Shown piece after piece: positions 8,844-17,418 of a DNA stretch of 64,000 bases. Source of the DNA: CAYNUJ01 sp964573255 (GTDB lineage Bacteria; Bacteroidota; Ignavibacteria; Ignavibacteriales; Melioribacteraceae); NCBI GenBank assembly GCA_964573255.1, contig CAZNJB010000006.1, forward strand, positions 1-64,000, given 5' to 3'. Position numbers and translations under genes: made by a program. A model generated the notes under the pieces. It did no database searches and had not been told where the DNA came from. It saw only the letters and a list, made by a program, of their open reading frames with translations. Each line of letters begins with the position of its first letter. Within the stretch, counting starts at the first letter, position 1.

Positions 8844-10840
8844 TACTTCTCCGTTTTTATAAACATTTTCGAAAAGGTTTTACCCAATATCTCCAAATCG
8901 AGCCATACGCTTTGATTGCGTGCATAATAAATATTCAGTTTCGTCTCTTCCTCTTCATCCGATCTATCGTAAATTTCGGTAAACCAATATCCAGTTAATC
9001 CTTTCTTCCCGATAAACAAATCTCCGTAATAAGAATTACTTCTCGGTCCAACAAAACTCAATTTACCAGAAAATACTTCAGGTGTTCTTAGAATAAAATT
9101 AAAGAACTCGCCTTTATTGCTTAAAACTTTGGATGCCAAATATATGAAAGGATAGATGAAAAGTAAAATGAAGAAAGAAAGGAATAAGTCAAGCATTCTT
9201 TTAGATAAACGATGAATAAATACCGAAATATTATAGTTTACTTTAAGAAGTGGAATATCATCGAGCATAGTAACAGAAGATTTACCTACCAAATAATCCA
9301 TCCTGCTGCCTGAAAAGAGAAAACTCACTTCCTCATCTCGGTTCTTTGCTACAACAGAAAACATTTCGTTGAATGATATTTCTTCAGATGAAAATATCAC
9401 TTTTTTTATCTTCTTTTCCGTAATTACCTTATTGATGTTTTCTAAACTACCGACAACTTTAAATCCGTTAATTTCATTGCCGAAATCTTTAATCGATTTT
9501 CCGATCAATCCCACAACGTGATATACATTCGTAAAGTTGGATTTCAACTTGGCGGCAAGCTCTGCTGAAGTGGGTCCGGTTCCTACAACTACAGTATTGC
9601 CACCGCGGCTTTCGAGTGAAATTCCTATTTTAAAACCAAGTTTTGCAATTATACGCCAGAGCGAAAAACCAACGAAAGCAAAGGTGTAGGTAATCAATAC
9701 AACTGCTCGGCTGAATGCAAATTGCTTTAAGAAGAATGTCATTGCCGAAAGCAAAATTGCACCGAAAAACAACGCAATTATTGAACGCAGCAGAGAAAGA
9801 TTTTCCCTTTTGTAAGCACCGCTAAAAAATGAAATAATTACTTGAAAAAAAGCCGGGATAAAATAAATCCACGGTTTTATCTCTTCCGGGAAACCGACCC
9901 AGGTTGTATTGGATATATAAATTTTTTCAGCAGCGTATAAAGCCGCTGAAAAAATTAGGAAGTCCAATAAACATGCAGTTAAAGGTAACCTGAAATGGTT
10001 TCCAAATGCAAAAAGGCGCCGTACAAAAATAGCCGTACGTAAAATCCATTCAACAATGAAGGAAGATGACAAATGCTTTTTTACAAACAGATGCATAGCA
10101 TCGTAAAAAACTTTTGTTTCATCGATACTGCTTCGCTTTGTGCTTTCCCCTTTATAATGAATGATTTCCGTTTCGTGCACATAATAAACCTTATATCCCG
10201 CCTGCTGTACACGATAGCATAAATCGAGGTCTTCGCCATACATAAAAAATTGCGGATCGAACCCCCCGACTTTTTCGTAAGTTTCCCTTTTCATCATCAT
10301 AAAGGAGCCGGAGATAGCATCCACTTCATATGTTTTGTTCTCATCGAGATAAGTCAAATTATATTTCGCAAACAGCTTACTATTCGGGAAAAGAGTACTT
10401 AAACCGGTTACTTTTGTTAACGAAGTCCAGGGACCCGGGAAACTTCTTCTACAAGCAAGTTGCAAAGTCCCGTTCGGATTAAGGACTTTGCAGCCAGCCA
10501 TTCCTGCGTCCGGATGTTTTTCGAAGAAAGAGATCATTTTCCTGAATGTATCTTCCCTCACAATGGTATCCGGATTAATCATTAATAAATATTTTCCGGT
10601 TGCCCTTTCGAGTCCGATATTATTTGCTTTACCGAATCCTAAATTCTTTTCATTTTCAATTAGAATAACATCAGGATAATTTTCACGAATTAACTCAACG
10701 CTGCCGTCAACCGAAGCGTTATCCACAATAATAATTTCCGTCGTTAATCCTTCGGAAGCTTTTTTGATAGAATCAATCAGGTTAAGAAGAAATTCTTTAA
10801 CGTTGTAATTGACTATTATGATTGATATATCTTTCATCAA
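8843..10840 (-). CDS. GT2 glycosyltransferase fused to a degenerate sugar-phosphate transferase
   Basis: A two-part protein of 665 residues. Residues 1 to about 260 are a GT2 glycosyltransferase of the rhamnosyltransferase/WbbL type ('IIIVNYNVKEF', 'MINPDTIV', 'FMYGEDLDLCYRV'). Residues about 275-405 hold four hydrophobic helices. A nucleotide-binding-like segment 'VVVGTGPTSAELA' follows, then a polyprenyl-phosphate sugar-1-phosphate transferase-like tail with 'KLSFVGPRSNSY' and 'KKGLTGYW'. The usual 'KFRSM' and 'VGPRPE' of active transferases are missing or changed, so the tail may be inactive or altered. The gene is 1 base from the DPM1-like gene and overlaps accA, so it is in the same transcript. 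Confidence 0.85.
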   Translation of the reverse strand: MMKDISIIIVNYNVKEFLLNLIDSIKKASEGLTTEIIIVDNASVDGSVELIRENYPDVILIENEKNLGFGKANNIGLERATGKYLLMINPDTIVREDTFRKMISFFEKHPDAGMAGCKVLNPNGTLQLACRRSFPGPWTSLTKVTGLSTLFPNSKLFAKYNLTYLDENKTYEVDAISGSFMMMKRETYEKVGGFDPQFFMYGEDLDLCYRVQQAGYKVYYVHETEIIHYKGESTKRSSIDETKVFYDAMHLFVKKHLSSSFIVEWILRTAIFVRRLFAFGNHFRLPLTACLLDFLIFSAALYAAEKIYISNTTWVGFPEEIKPWIYFIPAFFQVIISFFSGAYKRENLSLLRSIIALFFGAILLSAMTFFLKQFAFSRAVVLITYTFAFVGFSLWRIIAKLGFKIGISLESRGGNTVVVGTGPTSAELAAKLKSNFTNVYHVVGLIGKSIKDFGNEINGFKVVGSLENINKVITEKKIKKVIFSSEEISFNEMFSVVAKNRDEEVSFLFSGSRMDYLVGKSSVTMLDDIPLLKVNYNISVFIHRLSKRMLDLFLSFFILLFIYPFIYLASKVLSNKGEFFNFILRTPEVFSGKLSFVGPRSNSYYGDLFIGKKGLTGYWFTEIYDRSDEEEETKLNIYYARNQSVWLDLEILGKTFSKMFIKTEK

Positions 10841-10841
10841 A

Positions 10842-11561
10842 CTATCTAAGAATTCCTAATAAACTTCTGATTCTAAGTTTCCACACCATCGTTATAGCTT
10901 CTCGAACAATTTTCTTCGACATTTTTGAAGTTCCTTCAACGCGATCGGTAAATACTATCGGGATTTCCTTAATCTTAAATCCCTTTTTGAACGCTTTAAA
11001 ATTCATTTCAATTTGAAACGCATAACCATTGGAGCGAATCTTACTCAAGTCAATGGCTTCCAACACTTTTCTACGGAAACATTTAAATCCACCGGTTGCA
11101 TCACGAACCGGCATACCGGTAATTATTCTTGTGTAAACATTTGCGAAATAACTCAATAAAAGCCTGCGCATAGGCCAGTTAATAACGTTAACACCGCTAA
11201 TATATCTGCTACCAATTACTAGATCGTTTTTTTCAATTTCTTTTAAAAAGCTTTTTATCTCTTTCGGATCGTGTGAATAATCGGCATCCATTTGGAATGC
11301 CAGATCGTAACCGTTATCGAGCATATACCGGAATCCTTCGCAATAAGCAGAACCCAATCCCATTTTGCCAGCTCTTTGAAGGACTTTTATTCTGTCATCT
11401 TTCTCGCCCAATCTTCTCACATATTCACCGGTACCATCTGGACTGTTATCATCAACCACAAGAATATGCATATTGGGATAAAGCTCAATAATATCCGGAA
11501 TGAGGCTTTGAATATTATTCAGCTCATTGTAAGTAGGTATTATTATCAATGATTTATACAT
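10842..11561 (-). CDS. Dolichyl-phosphate mannose synthase-like GT2
   Basis: Polyprenyl monophosphate glycosyltransferase of 239 residues, DPM1 type without membrane anchor. It shows 'IIIPTYNELNNI' at the N-terminus, 'VVDDNSPDGT' near residues 36-45, and the metal-binding 'QMDADYSHDP' near 90-99, followed by 'GSRYISG' and 'ATGGFKCFRRKVL'. The family transfers a sugar, often mannose, from a GDP- or UDP-sugar to a lipid phosphate carrier on the cytoplasmic side. It lies between a PHPT-type transferase and the GT2 fusion, with gaps of 9 and 1 bases, so the three probably work on lipid-linked sugars together. Confidence 0.92.
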   Translation of the reverse strand: MYKSLIIIPTYNELNNIQSLIPDIIELYPNMHILVVDDNSPDGTGEYVRRLGEKDDRIKVLQRAGKMGLGSAYCEGFRYMLDNGYDLAFQMDADYSHDPKEIKSFLKEIEKNDLVIGSRYISGVNVINWPMRRLLLSYFANVYTRIITGMPVRDATGGFKCFRRKVLEAIDLSKIRSNGYAFQIEMNFKAFKKGFKIKEIPIVFTDRVEGTSKMSKKIVREAITMVWKLRIRSLLGILR

Positions 11562-11570
11562 AGTTTAACC

Positions 11571-12974
11571 TTATTCGTAATGACCCTTACCAAATAAAAC
11601 TACAAATATAGTACGAAATAATATTTTCAAATCCATTCTCAGAGAAATATTTTCGATATAAAATAAATCGTAACGCAATTTTGTTTTAACGTCTTCGATT
11701 GATTCGTCGTATTTATGTTTCACCTGTGCCCAGCCCGTAACACCGGGACGAACTTTCAATCTTCTTTTGTACAGGGGGATTTCTTTCGATAATTTTTCAA
11801 CAAAATAAGGGCGTTCCGGTCGCGGACCGACTAAACTCATTTCCCCTTTCAATACATTCATCATTTGCGGTATTTCATCAATTCTCACTTTACGGATAAA
11901 TTTGCCCACCCGTGTTATTCTGGGATCATCTTTTGTAGACCAGACCGGACCAGTCATTTTTTCCGCATCGGCAACCATTGAACGAAATTTATAAACACTA
12001 AATATCTTTCCGTTCATTCCCATTCTCTTTTGCTTATAGAGTACCGGACCTTTGCTATCGAGTTTGATTGCAATAGAAGTTAAAAGTGTAACTGGTGAAG
12101 TAATCACGAGTATCAATAAAGACACTACAATGTCCATCAGCCGCTTCATTTTCTTTTCCCATTCGGGCATTAACTGCGGCATGATATCTATAAGAGGAAA
12201 ACCATAAATTTGGGAGGTACGTGCTTGTCCGCTAACAATATCGTAAAGATCGGGAACAATCTTTAATCCCAATTCTTTAGAGTCACATTTATCAATCACA
12301 TATATTGTTACGTCATCTTCGTGCTTCTCTAATGCGAGTATAACTTCTTCAGCTTGAATCTCATCTACTACTTTAAGAATATTTTTATAATAATCGTAAA
12401 CTTTTACTCCGTTATATTCCTTCCCGATATTTTCTTTTTTAACTGCAACATAAGCCTTAACGTCAAGTCCCAATCCGCGATACTTGTTGATTGTATTATG
12501 AATATTATTCGCCTTCGGATTGAAACCAACGATAACCGCATTCTTTCTACCAAAACCTTTTATCAATAAATTACGTTGAATACTTCTAACTATTATTCTG
12601 CCTATGCTAACAAAGAATAATAAGAAGCCCCAATAAATAAATATCAAGTACCTTGAATGTGAAATTTCTCCGTGGGCTGCATCATCATAAAATATCAGAA
12701 AGAATAGAATGAAAATGCCAAAAAAAGATGCCTTAAAAAGAGTAGAAAGTTCATCGAAACGGGAAGAAGCAAACCATGTGCGATACATCCCTACAAATAA
12801 AAAGAGAATAAACCAGTAGAGATAAATTATTAGCAACGGCAGGAATAATTCCGGTTGAGAAATTAAATTGAAAACACCGGATTCGACTCTAAAATAAAAA
12901 TAAACCAACCCAGCTAAATTTATAGTAATAAAATCAACGAGAAGTAATAATATTTTTTCTAATTTTTTATTCAA
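11571..12974 (-). CDS. Polyprenyl-phosphate sugar-1-phosphate transferase (WcaJ/WbaP type)
   Basis: Initiating transferase of exopolysaccharide synthesis: it moves hexose-1-phosphate from a UDP-sugar to undecaprenyl phosphate. In 467 residues there are four or five N-terminal hydrophobic helices (about 7-120), a nucleotide-binding-like central domain ('AVIVGFNPKANNI'), one further helix near 275-300, then the catalytic domain with 'YKFRSM', 'DEIPQ', 'SLVGPRPERP' and 'RPGVTGWAQV'. It is intact, in contrast to the degenerate copy two genes on. The start is a TTG without a clear ribosome site, chosen because upstream codons soon meet a stop. A terminator-like hairpin precedes it, so it probably begins a transcript. 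Confidence 0.93.
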   Translation of the reverse strand: MNKKLEKILLLLVDFITINLAGLVYFYFRVESGVFNLISQPELFLPLLIIYLYWFILFLFVGMYRTWFASSRFDELSTLFKASFFGIFILFFLIFYDDAAHGEISHSRYLIFIYWGFLLFFVSIGRIIVRSIQRNLLIKGFGRKNAVIVGFNPKANNIHNTINKYRGLGLDVKAYVAVKKENIGKEYNGVKVYDYYKNILKVVDEIQAEEVILALEKHEDDVTIYVIDKCDSKELGLKIVPDLYDIVSGQARTSQIYGFPLIDIMPQLMPEWEKKMKRLMDIVVSLLILVITSPVTLLTSIAIKLDSKGPVLYKQKRMGMNGKIFSVYKFRSMVADAEKMTGPVWSTKDDPRITRVGKFIRKVRIDEIPQMMNVLKGEMSLVGPRPERPYFVEKLSKEIPLYKRRLKVRPGVTGWAQVKHKYDESIEDVKTKLRYDLFYIENISLRMDLKILFRTIFVVLFGKGHYE

Positions 12975-13170
12975 GATTCGATTTATACTTAATTAATATA
13001 TAGTTCGATAATTATCCAGTTTCTTTTTTACGAAAGACCGATTTCAATTAAATCTACCCCGAAATTTATTACAACAATCAAGTTGCTATTGTTGATGGGG
13101 AAATTCAAAACTATAAAAAAAACTTAATCCGGCAAAAATAAACTCCAATCAGGTCTTTTGCAATTTGAAT

Positions 13171-13210
13171 AAAAAAAAGGAGCTAATAAACTTGCAACTT
13201 CAAGCTTAGC
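13171..13210 (-). terminator. Terminator-like hairpin after lhgO
   Basis: On the minus strand GCTAA pairs with TTAGC and CTTG pairs with CAAG around a six-base loop, followed three bases later by eight T. The left arm overlaps the lhgO stop codon. The 196 bases from here to the next gene hold a second inverted repeat, CAACAAT and ATTGTTG (13072-13094, nine-base loop), possibly an operator or a structured leader. Confidence 0.5.
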
Positions 13211-14411
13211 TTATTCTTTCAGATAATTGCAAAGCGATATATTCCCCGATAGCCAAAGAAGATGTAGCTGCAGGCGATGGAGCATTGCAAACGTGTACTA
13301 CTTTATTGTCATTTAGAATATAAAAATCATCGAGTAAACCACCATTAATATCACATGCTTGAGCGCGTATACCTGCACCACCAGGAATTAGATCATCCTC
13401 TGTGATTTCCGGAATTAAATTTTGCAGTGCTTGCATAAATGCACTTTTACTGAATGAACGATAAAATTCGCCCATTCCGGTTCTCCAGTATTTTGCAGCG
13501 ACTTTTCTAAAACCCCGCCAAGAAAAGGTTTCAAATGTATCTCTAAAGCTGAAACTTGTTTTAGAGTAGCCTTCTCTCTTAAATGCAAGAACCGCATTCG
13601 GTCCGGCTTCAACCTCACCATCAATCATACGTGTAAAATGCACACCAAGAAAAGGAAAGGCAGGATCTGGGACCGGATAGATTAAGTTTTTAACCAAATA
13701 ACGTTTTTCTTCTCTCAATTTATAATATTCGCCTCGGAAGGGAATTATGCGTAACGGTAAATTCGGGTGAGTAGTTTTAGCTACTCGATCGGAATGAAGT
13801 CCGGCACAAGAAACAACAAAATCGCTTTTGTATTCGTTTTTATTTGTAATGATTATTACTTCTTTTTTGTTCTGTTTAATATTTTCAACTCTCTCGTTAA
13901 AAATAAATTCCCCACCGTTGTATTCGATAACTTCTTTATATTTGGCGGCAACGGCTTTGTAATCTATAATTCCTGTCTGCGGTACAAAAATCCCTTCAAT
14001 TCCACTTACGTGCGGTTCAATTTCCTTCAGCTCACCAGCATTAATTTTTCTCAATCCCTCCAAACCATTTGCCTTGCCGCGTTCCATCAATGTATCTAAA
14101 TATCGCACTTCCCTATCGTTCGTAGCTACTATAACTTTGCCGCAAATGTCATATTTAATTCCGAATTCATCGCAAAATTTAAGGAGTAAATCATAACCTT
14201 TTCTGCAATTCTTTGCTTTTAGACTTCCCGCCTTATAATAAATACCGGAATGAATAACCCCGCTGTTATTGCCTGTTTGGTGTTTTGCAATACTGTCTTC
14301 TTTTTCGATGAAACGAATTTTTAAATCGGGATTTTGTTCCTGTAATTTTAATCCAGTTGCTAGCCCAACAATACCGGTGCCGATGAGGGTGATTTTTAAT
14401 TTATTTTTCAT
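13206..14411 (-). CDS. lhgO: L-2-hydroxyglutarate oxidase
   Basis: FAD-dependent oxidoreductase of the DAO family, 401 residues from the chosen ATG. The N-terminal dinucleotide motif 'LIGTGIVGLATGLKL' lies just after the start, and 'NSGVIHSGIYY' with the C-terminal 'GAGIRAQA' segment is typical of LhgO/YgaF. The enzyme oxidises L-2-hydroxyglutarate to 2-oxoglutarate and passes electrons to the quinone pool. The ATG at 14411 is preferred over an upstream TTG because it gives the normal family N-terminus right before the FAD motif and overlaps the preceding gene by 11 bases. Its place at the end of a polysaccharide locus is unexpected; a role as a metabolite-repair enzyme is likely. Confidence 0.9.
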   Translation of the reverse strand: MKNKLKITLIGTGIVGLATGLKLQEQNPDLKIRFIEKEDSIAKHQTGNNSGVIHSGIYYKAGSLKAKNCRKGYDLLLKFCDEFGIKYDICGKVIVATNDREVRYLDTLMERGKANGLEGLRKINAGELKEIEPHVSGIEGIFVPQTGIIDYKAVAAKYKEVIEYNGGEFIFNERVENIKQNKKEVIIITNKNEYKSDFVVSCAGLHSDRVAKTTHPNLPLRIIPFRGEYYKLREEKRYLVKNLIYPVPDPAFPFLGVHFTRMIDGEVEAGPNAVLAFKREGYSKTSFSFRDTFETFSWRGFRKVAAKYWRTGMGEFYRSFSKSAFMQALQNLIPEITEDDLIPGGAGIRAQACDINGGLLDDFYILNDNKVVHVCNAPSPAATSSLAIGEYIALQLSERIS

Positions 14412-15618
14412 TGGAGAGTTCTTCAATGATTTCAACTATTTTTTCGCTTTGTTTCTTCCTATCAAAATTTTCTTCTACAAATTTTCGCCCGATCATTCCT
14501 AAATTACTCAGCTCATTCGAATTTAATAATTGAATAACAGCTTCAACAAATAAATTAACATCACCTGGTTTTACCCTTATCCCAGCATTGCATTTATCAA
14601 ATATTTCTGCTAATTCACAATTATCTATTGTAGACAAAACAACTGGTGTGCCACAAGCCCAACTCTCGAAACATTTTACGGGAATATTTCCGCCGGTATC
14701 TTTTTCAATATACTTTCTCGGAATAATACTTAAATCACAGGCTGCTACTATTTTACTAATCTCCATACTTGGTAATGCGGGAAAGGATGAAAAACTTACT
14801 TTCCCCTCAATATTTTCAATTAAATCATTCAGACTATTCCCTGTACCTATTGAAATATAGTGGTAATCTATCTTTTCATTAAGTTTTATTAAAATCTTTT
14901 GCAATATCTCAATATCGTTCATACCATAGTTATAAGATCCGAAATAAACTAATAGGGGTTTATTTTTAGGGAAATCATAAGTTTCTTTAATACTTAATAT
15001 TTCAAGTTCATTTAACGGCTTAAATAAGTTAGTATCAGCACCATTATAAATAATTTCTATTTTGTCCTGTCTAATCCCTTTCCCAATTATATTCTTTTTA
15101 TCACCCTGTGCTGTCACGATTATTTTATCGGCAGTATTTAATATAAATTTCTCTATTGATTTTAGAATATTTAAAGATAATCCCTTTTTCAAAATACCCA
15201 GTTCAACACCGATATCAGGCCAAATATCACGAATATCAAAAATTAATTTGACTCCACGATATTTTGCCATTAAAGCTGCTGCAAATGCGGTGAATAAAGG
15301 TGGAGAGGAAGTAACAATGACATCTGGATTAAATTTTGTAAACAGCCCAACAAATAATGCATTTATAAAAAATGTAGCATATGAAAAAAATCTCTTTAAA
15401 AGTGAATCTTTTTGTGGAATATATATAGGGATTGTTTGTACAGATGGATCATTATATGAACTTTCAATTTTTCTGTTTAATGGATAATTCGGAGTTGGTC
15501 GTAGAACTCGAATTTGGTATGCCGCACCCTTAATTTCATCAAAAAAATATTTCATTCTAACTGGAGCGGCACCCGTTTCTGGAGGGAAAAAATGGGTTAA
15601 AAATAAAACTTTTTTCAA
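14401..15618 (-). CDS. GT4 glycosyltransferase (WbuB-like)
   Basis: Cytoplasmic GT-B fold glycosyltransferase of 405 residues. It opens with 'MKKVLFLTHFFPPETGAAPVRM', split here as 'LFLTHFFPPE' and 'TGAAPVRM', the standard start of WbuB-type GT4 enzymes, and has 'LVYFGSYNYGMND' near 235 and the donor-binding 'CFESWACGTPVV' near 345. The family retains anomeric configuration and adds an amino or deoxy sugar to the growing lipid-linked unit. It overlaps the preceding GT2 gene by 4 bases and lhgO by 11. Acceptor and donor are not deducible. Confidence 0.9.
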   Translation of the reverse strand: MKKVLFLTHFFPPETGAAPVRMKYFFDEIKGAAYQIRVLRPTPNYPLNRKIESSYNDPSVQTIPIYIPQKDSLLKRFFSYATFFINALFVGLFTKFNPDVIVTSSPPLFTAFAAALMAKYRGVKLIFDIRDIWPDIGVELGILKKGLSLNILKSIEKFILNTADKIIVTAQGDKKNIIGKGIRQDKIEIIYNGADTNLFKPLNELEILSIKETYDFPKNKPLLVYFGSYNYGMNDIEILQKILIKLNEKIDYHYISIGTGNSLNDLIENIEGKVSFSSFPALPSMEISKIVAACDLSIIPRKYIEKDTGGNIPVKCFESWACGTPVVLSTIDNCELAEIFDKCNAGIRVKPGDVNLFVEAVIQLLNSNELSNLGMIGRKFVEENFDRKKQSEKIVEIIEELSNEK

Positions 15619-16499
15619 GATTTCAACTCTTTTTTATATAGAGAAATTACTTTTAAAAAATTTTCTGATATATCTTCATTTACAAAATATCTTTTTATAG
15701 AAAAAGAAATCAAATTTAAAATGACAAAAATTTTTGTGCGCAAATTAGAATAATTTTTTTTATAAAAATATATTAATCCTCTATTTCTATTAATAAAACC
15801 AAATGAGTCTGCAGGATTCTCAACATTCCATCCCAAATGAACAATAGAATCCGTTAAATACAAGTAATTTTCATAATTAAATAATTTAACTTGATACGAC
15901 AAATCTATATCCTCAACATACATAAAGTAGAATTCATCAAATTTACCAATTTTTTGGAACAGTGTCTTAGAAATCACAAAAAAAGCTCCCTTAACAGCTT
16001 GAACCCTTATGAATTTATGAAGTCCCTTCGGTTTTGGCAGAAAATCTTTCGTTAAAAATTTTTTAATTCCTAACAATTCCAGCAAACGTTTACTAATAGA
16101 CGGAAATCCATAAGAAGATTTTTGATATTTTTCATTTGGAAACTTTAATTGACCACCAATTATACCTACACAATCATTTTTTTCGTAAAACTCAACCATT
16201 GGTTTTATGGGATTTCCTTGCAAAACAATATCACTATTTACAAAAAACAAATATTTTCCTTTAGCATATTCTGCCCCCAAATTACAAGCTTTACCAAAAC
16301 CTAAATTTTTTTCATTTCGATAAAAATTCACTTTCGGATATTTAAGTAGTTGTTCTGAGATATTGTCAGATGAACAATTATCGATAATAATAATCTCAAA
16401 ATTAATATCTTTCACGTAAGAATAAATAGACTTAAGAAGATCACCAATTGTATCCGAATTGTTATATGTAATGATAATGATCGATACTAAGGTTGTCAT
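15615..16499 (-). CDS. GT2 glycosyltransferase (rhamnosyltransferase-like)
   Basis: Inverting GT-A glycosyltransferase of 294 residues, similar to WbbL. Motifs are 'SIIIITYNNSDTI' at the start, 'IIIDNCSSDN' near 36-45, 'NEKNLGFGKACN' near 61-72, the metal-binding 'VNSDIVL' near 92-98 and 'FMYVEDIDLSY' near 198. The C-terminal part is basic and hydrophobic and may touch the membrane. It has a 4-base overlap with the downstream GT4 gene and lies in the A/T-rich centre of the locus. Confidence 0.9.
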   Translation of the reverse strand: MTTLVSIIIITYNNSDTIGDLLKSIYSYVKDINFEIIIIDNCSSDNISEQLLKYPKVNFYRNEKNLGFGKACNLGAEYAKGKYLFFVNSDIVLQGNPIKPMVEFYEKNDCVGIIGGQLKFPNEKYQKSSYGFPSISKRLLELLGIKKFLTKDFLPKPKGLHKFIRVQAVKGAFFVISKTLFQKIGKFDEFYFMYVEDIDLSYQVKLFNYENYLYLTDSIVHLGWNVENPADSFGFINRNRGLIYFYKKNYSNLRTKIFVILNLISFSIKRYFVNEDISENFLKVISLYKKELKS

Positions 16500-16509
16500 A
16501 TTCCCAATG

Positions 16510-17418
16510 TTACTTTATTATAAAATAATACGAATAAATCAGTTTTTCTTTTAAAGAAAATTCACTATTAAGGATAAATTCAGTTAGAAATTTCATACAT
16601 CTTCGATAACTACGTGAATTCAAACAAGCTAATAAACTATTTAGAAAAATTAATATTTCTTCAATAGCATTTAAAGTTGAAGACTGTTTGTAATTTTTAT
16701 TTTGTATAATGTGATTTTGGAATGTTTTGTAAAATAATATTTTACTTTCTAAACTTCTAATCACATCTTTTTTGGGACGATATTTCAGCGCTGTTCCTAC
16801 AATATTTGCGTCATGAACTCTATAAAAATCCAATGGCTGATCAATATATTTATTATTCTCTAGATAAACACTGATAAAATATATCCATTTATCATAAATA
16901 TCTTCGCTTGGAAATGGCATAACATCTAACAAAAAAGTCTTTCTTACTAAAGATGATGCACCTCTCATCTGATTAATAAAAAATTTAAAAAAATCTTTCT
17001 TAAACTCTCGTTTTGGAGGATAAAGTTTACCTTTGTGCTTATCACCTTTTAGAATAAGTGAAGGAGCAAAAACTAAGTCCAAATGTGAATTCTTTTGCAA
17101 GACCTCACTTAAAATTTCTAATTTATTAGGTAACCATACATCATCTTGATCTGAAAAAGCAATATACTCCCCAGAAGAAGCTTTTACTCCTATTTCAAAA
17201 CTTTTATTTACACCTAAATTCCTTTCATTCTCTATTATTTGAAAATTAGTAAATTGCTCCTGGGAAAAAACATCTTTGACTATTTTCAGTGAATTATCTT
17301 CAGATTTATCATTTACAATTATTATTTCTATATTAGATATTGTTTGATTTAGAATAGATAATAATTGCTCAGCGATATATCGCTCTCCATTATATAAAGC
17401 TAAAACTACTGATATCAT
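16510..17418 (-). CDS. GT2 glycosyltransferase
   Basis: GT-A glycosyltransferase of 302 residues. The N-terminal half has 'VVLALYNGERYIAEQL', 'IIIVNDKSEDNS' and 'YIAFSDQDDVWLPNKL', the last being the DXD-like metal site of WfaP/rhamnosyltransferase-type enzymes that add sugars to O-antigen units. The C-terminal third ('LIYSYYFIIK') is hydrophobic and poorly conserved. The start overlaps the stop of the GT4 gene upstream by 4 bases. Sugar specificity is unknown. Confidence 0.88.
   Translation of the reverse strand: MISVVLALYNGERYIAEQLLSILNQTISNIEIIIVNDKSEDNSLKIVKDVFSQEQFTNFQIIENERNLGVNKSFEIGVKASSGEYIAFSDQDDVWLPNKLEILSEVLQKNSHLDLVFAPSLILKGDKHKGKLYPPKREFKKDFFKFFINQMRGASSLVRKTFLLDVMPFPSEDIYDKWIYFISVYLENNKYIDQPLDFYRVHDANIVGTALKYRPKKDVIRSLESKILFYKTFQNHIIQNKNYKQSSTLNAIEEILIFLNSLLACLNSRSYRRCMKFLTEFILNSEFSLKEKLIYSYYFIIK

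Noticed and set aside
13072..13094. CAACAAT/ATTGTTG hairpin resembling the 49643 palindrome
   Set aside because: Half-sites match but the spacing is nine bases rather than zero; too weak to claim a shared regulator.
15062..15487. 141-codon plus-strand frame
   Set aside because: Antisense shadow of the GT4 glycosyltransferase gene.
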